A stretch of DNA of 64,000 nucleotides from an uncultured Oscillospiraceae bacterium (GTDB lineage: Bacteria > Bacillota > Clostridia > Oscillospirales > Oscillospiraceae), in the NCBI GenBank assembly GCA_944387095.1, contig CALXDP010000008.1, forward strand, positions 27,830 to 91,829. Direction: 5' to 3'. Shown here one piece after another: positions 59,923 to 64,000 of this stretch (position 1 is its first letter; every line of letters begins with the position of its first letter). A program made the translations under genes and the position numbers. The notes beneath the pieces were generated by a model. That model was not told where the DNA came from, searched no databases, and saw only the letters and a program-made list of their open reading frames with translations.

Positions 59923-60300
59923 TTGGATATCCTGATTGACAATAAGAGCGGCGCGCCGATTTACGACCAGATTTACACCCAGATCAAGGCGCAGATCATC
60001 AGCGGGGCGCTGCGGGAGGACGAGCTGCTGCCCTCCATCCGGAACCTGGCCAAGGATCTGCGTATCAGCGTTATCACCACCAAGCGGGCCTATGACGAGC
60101 TGGAGCGGGAGGGGTTCATCTACACGGTGGCGGGGAAGGGCTGTTTCGTGGCGGCCAAGAACGTGGAGCTGCTCCGGGAGGAAAACCTGAAAAAAATCGA
60201 GGAGCATATGGAGGAAATTGTCAAGTTGGCGGCCTCCTGCAACCTGAGCCGGGAGGAGCTTGTCCACATGTTCCAATACATCATGGAGGGATCGGAATGA
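59923..60300 (+). CDS. YtrA-type GntR family regulator
   Basis: A 125-residue regulator with a GntR winged helix (PIYDQIYTQIKAQIISGALR, LPSIRNLAKDLRISVITTKR) and a short helical tail, the YtrA subfamily associated with ABC exporters. The start is TTG 59923, with GGCGGTGAGG just upstream; longer frames reach into the tRNA. It overlaps the ABC ATPase by 4 nt, heading the operon, and probably represses it. Confidence 0.9.
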   Translation: MDILIDNKSGAPIYDQIYTQIKAQIISGALREDELLPSIRNLAKDLRISVITTKRAYDELEREGFIYTVAGKGCFVAAKNVELLREENLKKIEEHMEEIVKLAASCNLSREELVHMFQYIMEGSE

Positions 60301-61145
60301 ACGCGCTGGAAATCAAAAACCTGCAAAAATCTTATGGAGACTTTACCCTTGGCCCGTTAAACCTGACCTTGCCCAGCGGGTGCGTTATGGGGCTGATCGG
60401 GGAGAACGGGGCGGGGAAGAGCACCACCATGAAGCTGATCCTGGATATGATTCATCCGGACGCGGGCAGCATCCAGATTTTGGGGCAGAATAATCAAGTG
60501 AACATCAAAGCCATCAAAGAGGATATGGGTGTGATGCTGGACGAGGTGGGCCTTCCCGGCTACCTCACCCCCGGCCAGGTGGGCAGGATTATGGCCTCCG
60601 CATTCCGAAACTGGGATTCGGAGGTCTATGAGGGCTATCTGCGCCGCTTCTCTCTGCCTGAGAATAAGCGGTTCAAGGAGTTTTCCCGGGGCATGAAAAT
60701 GAAGCTGGGCATTGCCGTGGCCCTGTCTCATCACGCAAAACTTCTCTTGCTGGACGAAGCCACCAGCGGCCTGGATCCCGTGGTGCGGGATGAGGTGGTG
60801 GAACTGATCATGGAGTTTACCCGCCAGGAGGACCATGCGGCCCTGATTTCCTCCCACATCGTCAGCGACCTGGAAAAGTGCTGCGACTACATCGCGTTTC
60901 TCCAAAAAGGAAAACTGTTGCTTTGCGAGGAGAAGGACCGCTTGAAGGAGCGCTACGGTATGCTGCGCTGTAGCAGAGAGAGGTTGCTGGAGCTGGATGG
61001 AACCGCGGTCATTGGCAAGCGGGAATCCCCTTACGGCATAGAGGCCATTGTGGACCGGACCAAAGTTCCCGCCGGACTGGAGCTGGGCCCGGTGGATATC
61101 GAAGAGCTGTTCGTGGTCATGTCCAGGCAGGAAGGGAGTGCTTAA
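60297..61145 (+). CDS. ABC-2 type exporter ATP-binding protein
   Basis: A 282-residue ATPase with Walker A IGENGAGKSTTMKLI, a signature-like FSRGMKMKLGIAVAL (SRGM in place of SGGQ) and Walker B LLLLDEATSGLDP. It couples to the membrane proteins encoded downstream. It begins on the ATGA overlap with the regulator and ends with a 1-nt overlap with the next gene. Confidence 0.92.
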   Translation: MNALEIKNLQKSYGDFTLGPLNLTLPSGCVMGLIGENGAGKSTTMKLILDMIHPDAGSIQILGQNNQVNIKAIKEDMGVMLDEVGLPGYLTPGQVGRIMASAFRNWDSEVYEGYLRRFSLPENKRFKEFSRGMKMKLGIAVALSHHAKLLLLDEATSGLDPVVRDEVVELIMEFTRQEDHAALISSHIVSDLEKCCDYIAFLQKGKLLLCEEKDRLKERYGMLRCSRERLLELDGTAVIGKRESPYGIEAIVDRTKVPAGLELGPVDIEELFVVMSRQEGSA

Positions 61146-61747
61146 TGACTTCCCTTTTCCTGAAGGATCTGCGCCGGATGGTGCGCGCATGGCCCCTCTG
61201 GCTTACCCAGGCCGCTCTATGCTTCGCCCTCATGTGCCATATCATCAGCGGCTTTACCTTCTCTACCATGCTTTATGCGCTATGCTGGGCAGCTGCCAAC
61301 CTGGTTCCCCTGGCCCTGCTGTCGGAGGATGAGACCTACCGGTGGTACAGCTACTGTCTGACGCTGCCCTGCACCAAACGGGAGTATGTGACGGGGAAAT
61401 ATCTGATTCTGGGGATCATGTATACCCTTGTGACGGTAGAAGTGGGGATCGTGATGTGGTTTCATCCGGATGGACTGTCCGCCGGGCTGCTGGAGCTGCT
61501 GAGGATCCTGACCATTCTATTGCAGACCGGAGCGGTCAATCTGTCCGTATATTTTCTCCTGGGCGGGAAATTCTCCGTGACATGGTTCATGACGCTGATT
61601 TTGGCCGCATTTTGCAGTACGTTCCAGCTTGCGGCCATCCTTCAAATTCCTCTGTTCCTGGTGAGCGTGCTTCTGTGCGTCCTGTCCTGGCCCCTGTCTC
61701 AGTTTTGGTATGAGCTGCGTTGGAAGAAAGGAGGGGGACCTTTATGA
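61145..61747 (+). CDS. ABC-2 transporter membrane protein, first of three
   Basis: A 200-residue membrane protein with about six hydrophobic segments (LWLTQAALCFALMCHIISGF, FLVSVLLCVLSWPLSQFWYE) and the YREY-like loop CTKREYVTGKYLI shared with the two following proteins. It starts on TAATG with the ATPase and overlaps the next gene by 4 nt. Confidence 0.85.
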   Translation: MTSLFLKDLRRMVRAWPLWLTQAALCFALMCHIISGFTFSTMLYALCWAAANLVPLALLSEDETYRWYSYCLTLPCTKREYVTGKYLILGIMYTLVTVEVGIVMWFHPDGLSAGLLELLRILTILLQTGAVNLSVYFLLGGKFSVTWFMTLILAAFCSTFQLAAILQIPLFLVSVLLCVLSWPLSQFWYELRWKKGGGPL

Positions 61748-62385
61748 AAGGGCTGCTGCATACAGAGATCTATTTTATGGCACAGAATCACCGGCACTCT
61801 TTATTTTTAGCTGTGGTCCTTTTCGCCGCGTTTTTCCTCGACCAGGAAAACCCGTTCTTTCTGTATATGATTTGCATTTTGGCCATGCAGATTCCGCTTT
61901 CTTCGCTGTCCTATGATGAGCTTGATAAATGGAACCTATACAGTCAGACGCTTCCGTATACGAAGGGACAGTATGTTTCGGAGAAATATGTACTGGGGCT
62001 GCTCCTCGCGCTTGTGATAACCGCAGTTTTGGGGACCGTCATATTGTTCCTGATGGAGTTTCCTGGCACGGCGAAACTGCTGATGTTAACTGGAATGCTC
62101 GTGGGCAGCCTGATCCCATCCGCCCTGATACTTCCCCTTGCCTTCCGGTTTGGTACGTCAAAGGCACGGGTCATATACATCATTCCCATGGGGATCCTGC
62201 TGGGAGTGATAGGCATCGGGACGAGTCAAGCCGGCTCCCTGGCAATGACGATCAAGGAAGGCGGGGTGGACCCGTCTGCCTTTCTCACGATGTTTTGTGT
62301 CCTGATAGCCGCGTTGTCAGGGGTGGTCTATGCTGTTTCCTGGATGCTCTCCATTGCGTGGTATCCGCGCAGGGAAGAAAAATAG
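61744..62385 (+). CDS. ABC-2 transporter membrane protein, second of three
   Basis: A 213-residue membrane protein with six hydrophobic segments (FLAVVLFAAFFLDQENPFFL, SLIPSALILPLAFRFGTSKA) and the loop LPYTKGQYVSEKYVLG. It closely resembles the next protein, so the two are duplicated copies. ATG 61744 follows GGAGGGGG and overlaps the previous stop. Confidence 0.88.
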   Translation: MKGLLHTEIYFMAQNHRHSLFLAVVLFAAFFLDQENPFFLYMICILAMQIPLSSLSYDELDKWNLYSQTLPYTKGQYVSEKYVLGLLLALVITAVLGTVILFLMEFPGTAKLLMLTGMLVGSLIPSALILPLAFRFGTSKARVIYIIPMGILLGVIGIGTSQAGSLAMTIKEGGVDPSAFLTMFCVLIAALSGVVYAVSWMLSIAWYPRREEK

Positions 62386-62399
62386 AGAAGGTGGATGAG

Positions 62400-63017
62400 A
62401 TGAAAGGTTTACTGGTGAAAGATTTTTACATGATGATCGGGTATTGCAGGAGCTTTCTGTTGGTGTCAGTGGTGTTCATCGGATTGTTTGTCGTAGAGCC
62501 ATCCAATTTCTTTTTTCTGCTGATGCTGTGCATCATGCTGGGAATGCTGCCCACCACACTGCTGTCCTATGATGAACGGGAGCACTGGAATGTATACAGC
62601 CAGGTCTTTCCCATCTCGAAGGCCCAGTATGTATCGGCCAAATATCTGATTGGCCTGTTGTGTACCATTTTGGCGGCGGCCGTGGTGGCGACGAGCTGCC
62701 TGGTCCGCTTTGAGGCTGTGTCCCTGATCCCTCTGCTGTGCATATCCCTGGTATGCAGCCTGATTCCGGCGGCGTTGCTCCTGCCCCTGAGTTTCCGGTT
62801 TGGCACCGAGAAGGCCAGATACCTGTACTTTGTCTTCATGTCCTTGGCTGCCTTTGTCGGAGCATTTCTCATCTCCGGGGGAGACGACGCAGGGGGGCGT
62901 TCCGTCCTTATCCCGATGATGAACTGGATTGTCCCACTGCTTTCTACTGGCGCGGTGGTGCTCTATGGGGCATCCTGGCTGCTCTCCATTACCTGGTATC
63001 GGAGAAGGGAAGTGTGA
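62400..63017 (+). CDS. ABC-2 transporter membrane protein, third of three
   Basis: A 205-residue paralogue of the previous protein: SLIPAALLLPLSFRFGTEKA against SLIPSALILPLAFRFGTSKA, and PISKAQYVSAKYLIG against PYTKGQYVSEKYVLG. ATG 62400 lies 14 bp after the previous stop, behind GAAGG. Last gene of the GntR/ABC-2 operon; no clean terminator follows it. Confidence 0.88.
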   Translation: MKGLLVKDFYMMIGYCRSFLLVSVVFIGLFVVEPSNFFFLLMLCIMLGMLPTTLLSYDEREHWNVYSQVFPISKAQYVSAKYLIGLLCTILAAAVVATSCLVRFEAVSLIPLLCISLVCSLIPAALLLPLSFRFGTEKARYLYFVFMSLAAFVGAFLISGGDDAGGRSVLIPMMNWIVPLLSTGAVVLYGASWLLSITWYRRREV

Positions 63018-63129
63018 CCCCCAGGACCACCAAATAGAAACGAAAAAGGCAGCGGCTTCCGTGAAAGCACCCTGAATTCTTTTCCCGATGACCGCTCCAG
63101 TGACGTTTCTGTTCGAGCTTTTATGTTTC

Positions 63130-63660
63130 TTTGAAATTAGCATATAATCTCGCAATAATTTCATCATGATTTACATTTTCTTTTTTCCTCAAAATTATCC
63201 CCTTTCCATGTAACATGCTTTTTATGGCACAAGTTTTTTAAAGAATAGGTACAGAACTAATTTACTTTACGATAAATAGTAATTTGAAAGTGAGAGAAAT
63301 ATATGGAACCATTTATAGCAGATTTAATAAATAATCCTAAAGTACCAAAAACTATAAGATACGCAATAGTTACAATAATAAGTATATTTATTATTTTATA
63401 GGTGTTGTTTGTGCTATTAAAAGTCCGTTTTTATGGGGGAAAATATTTGGAGTTATTTTAGCAATAATATTTTTAGGTTTAGGCATTTATATATGTCTTA
63501 AAATATCTAAAAGCAAGAAATAAATTCCAATTTATTAAAAAGATTATTAAATAAAATATATTCTATAAATATTAAAATCATAGTATATTATTAATAGCAA
63601 TGGAAGATTATATATATTCTTTCGTTATTGGAAAAGAATTGTAGATAACTATGACACTTG
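63130..63660. other. A+T-rich foreign segment
   Basis: Base composition falls sharply to very A+T-rich across about 530 bases, unlike the ~58-60% G+C elsewhere, and then returns to normal before 63700. It contains only the frameshifted small gene below. This contrast, with an integrase start just beyond, points to recent transfer. Confidence 0.75.
63303..63523 (+). pseudogene. frameshifted small membrane protein gene, A+T-rich
   Basis: From ATG 63303 the frame reads MEPFIADLINNPKVPKTIRY then a hydrophobic stretch and stops at TAG. In the next frame the same protein clearly continues (FIGVVCAIKSPFLWGKIFGV, then another hydrophobic helix and a basic end SKSKK) to TAA 63523. Joined by one base it gives a ~72-residue two-helix membrane protein of a kind common in low-G+C Firmicutes. 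A one-base deletion near 63395 explains it. Confidence 0.65.
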
Positions 63661-63712
63661 CCCAGGATGGACTTGTTGCCGCATTTTAAAGAATTTCAGC
63701 AATTTTCTGACC

Positions 63713-63760
63713 AAAAAGGAGTGCGGGGACCTGCATATGCAGGTCCCCGCACTCCTTTTT
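63713..63760. terminator. perfect 48-base palindrome with A/T flanks
   Basis: Arms 63713-63736 and 63737-63760 are exact complements with AAAAA and TTTTT at the outer ends, so it would work as a bidirectional terminator. It lies between the A+T-rich segment and the integrase start and may insulate one from the other. Confidence 0.7.
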
Positions 63761-63857
63761 TCTCGATTTTCCTCCCTCTGCAAGACATGCCTCCACGCAT
63801 AGCAGGCGCCCCATCCGTTAAAATAATCATATTCTACAAAGAGTGGAGATGACAAAT

Positions 63858-64000
63858 GTGGACAAGCACAAAATAACAAAAGCAGAGCTGGAAAATTACA
63901 GACGCTATCTTCAAGAGGCGGAACGGAGCGCGGGGACGGTGGAGAACTACCTGCGCCATGCCCGTGCCTTCGCCGGGTGGCTCTCAGGCAGGCCGGTGAC
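63858..64000 (+). CDS. tyrosine recombinase/integrase, N-terminal part
   Basis: The window ends inside this gene. The visible 47 residues (MDKHKITKAELENYRRYL, then AGTVENYLRHARAFAGWLSG) are the SAM-like core-binding domain of XerC/D-type tyrosine recombinases. GTG 63858 follows GGAG at nine bases; an ATG at 63849 is in frame but abuts the GGAG. The catalytic domain lies outside the window. Probably the integrase of a mobile element. Confidence 0.8.
   Translation, partial: MDKHKITKAELENYRRYLQEAERSAGTVENYLRHARAFAGWLSGRPV

Noticed and set aside
59701-60276. Minus-strand frame over tRNA-Arg and the GntR gene (GFEPPTFW)
   Set aside because: Again an antisense of the tRNA T-arm continued through a real gene; no ribosome binding site.
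1-64000. CRISPR array, rRNA operon, insertion sequences
   Set aside because: No regularly spaced direct repeats, no rRNA sequence and no transposase were seen; the only mobility gene is the truncated recombinase at the right edge.

Overview
The window (about 58-60% G+C through most of its length) looks like chromosome from a spore-forming Clostridia of the Oscillospiraceae type (Flavonifractor/Lawsonibacter-like). The reasons are the paired GlgC/GlgD ADP-glucose pyrophosphorylase subunits, an IspH-ribosomal protein S1 fusion, sporulation-linked genes (YtfJ/GerW, SpoIID-like proteins, a Spo0A effector-domain protein), Rex, TrmFO, and strong AGGAGG-type ribosome binding sites. The genus assignment is inference; no rRNA is present.

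Layout. (1) 1-10424, minus strand: a glycogen operon glgB-glgC-glgD-glgA, then a hairpin, glgP, a GH13 amylase and the first codons of one more gene, driven by a clear promoter at 10396-10424. (2) 10526-12092: a patatin-like lipase and tRNA-Ser(CGA). (3) 12108-15056, minus: asd-dapA-dapB for diaminopimelate/lysine. (4) 14950-28750, plus: a SpoIID-like wall enzyme, queA-tgt, yajC and a small membrane protein, greA-lysS, a Ktr potassium system, a SpoU methyltransferase, dprA, topA. (5) 28755-29316: a small divergent accessory pair, both reading frames apparently broken near the N-terminus, separated by a long inverted repeat. (6) 29330-44379, plus: trmFO, plsX-acpP-rnc, scpA-scpB-DUF2953-ytfJ-DD-carboxypeptidase-rluB, a MurR/RpiR regulator, a flavoprotein, cmk-plsC-ispH/rpsA, and a DUF362 ferredoxin. 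(7) 44429-47091, minus: an XRE regulator with an ABC exporter. (8) 47209-53474, plus: deoC and a BMP-family nucleoside ABC uptake system. (9) 53485-57716: an orphan Spo0A-type DNA-binding domain with 0A-box-like sites, then minus-strand membrane, winged-helix and peptidoglycan-binding genes. (10) 57809-63017: rex coupled to an SLH protein, tRNA-Arg(ACG), and a GntR/ABC-2 export operon. (11) 63018-64000: an abruptly A+T-rich segment with a frameshifted small membrane-protein gene, a perfect palindrome, and the start of a tyrosine recombinase, which together suggest the edge of a mobile element.

Together the genes are mostly core metabolism: glycogen storage and breakdown, lysine/DAP supply to the wall, queuosine and other tRNA modification, phospholipid synthesis, chromosome condensation, nucleoside salvage (uptake feeding DeoC) and redox sensing. 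The most unusual item is the stand-alone Spo0A effector domain whose upstream region carries three Spo0A-box-like sequences. Other items worth a look are the internal Shine-Dalgarno within the ispH-rpsA fusion, two hairpins that bury the next gene's ribosome binding site, and the broken divergent pair. Starts were chosen from ribosome binding sites and expected N-termini; promoters and terminators were read by eye.
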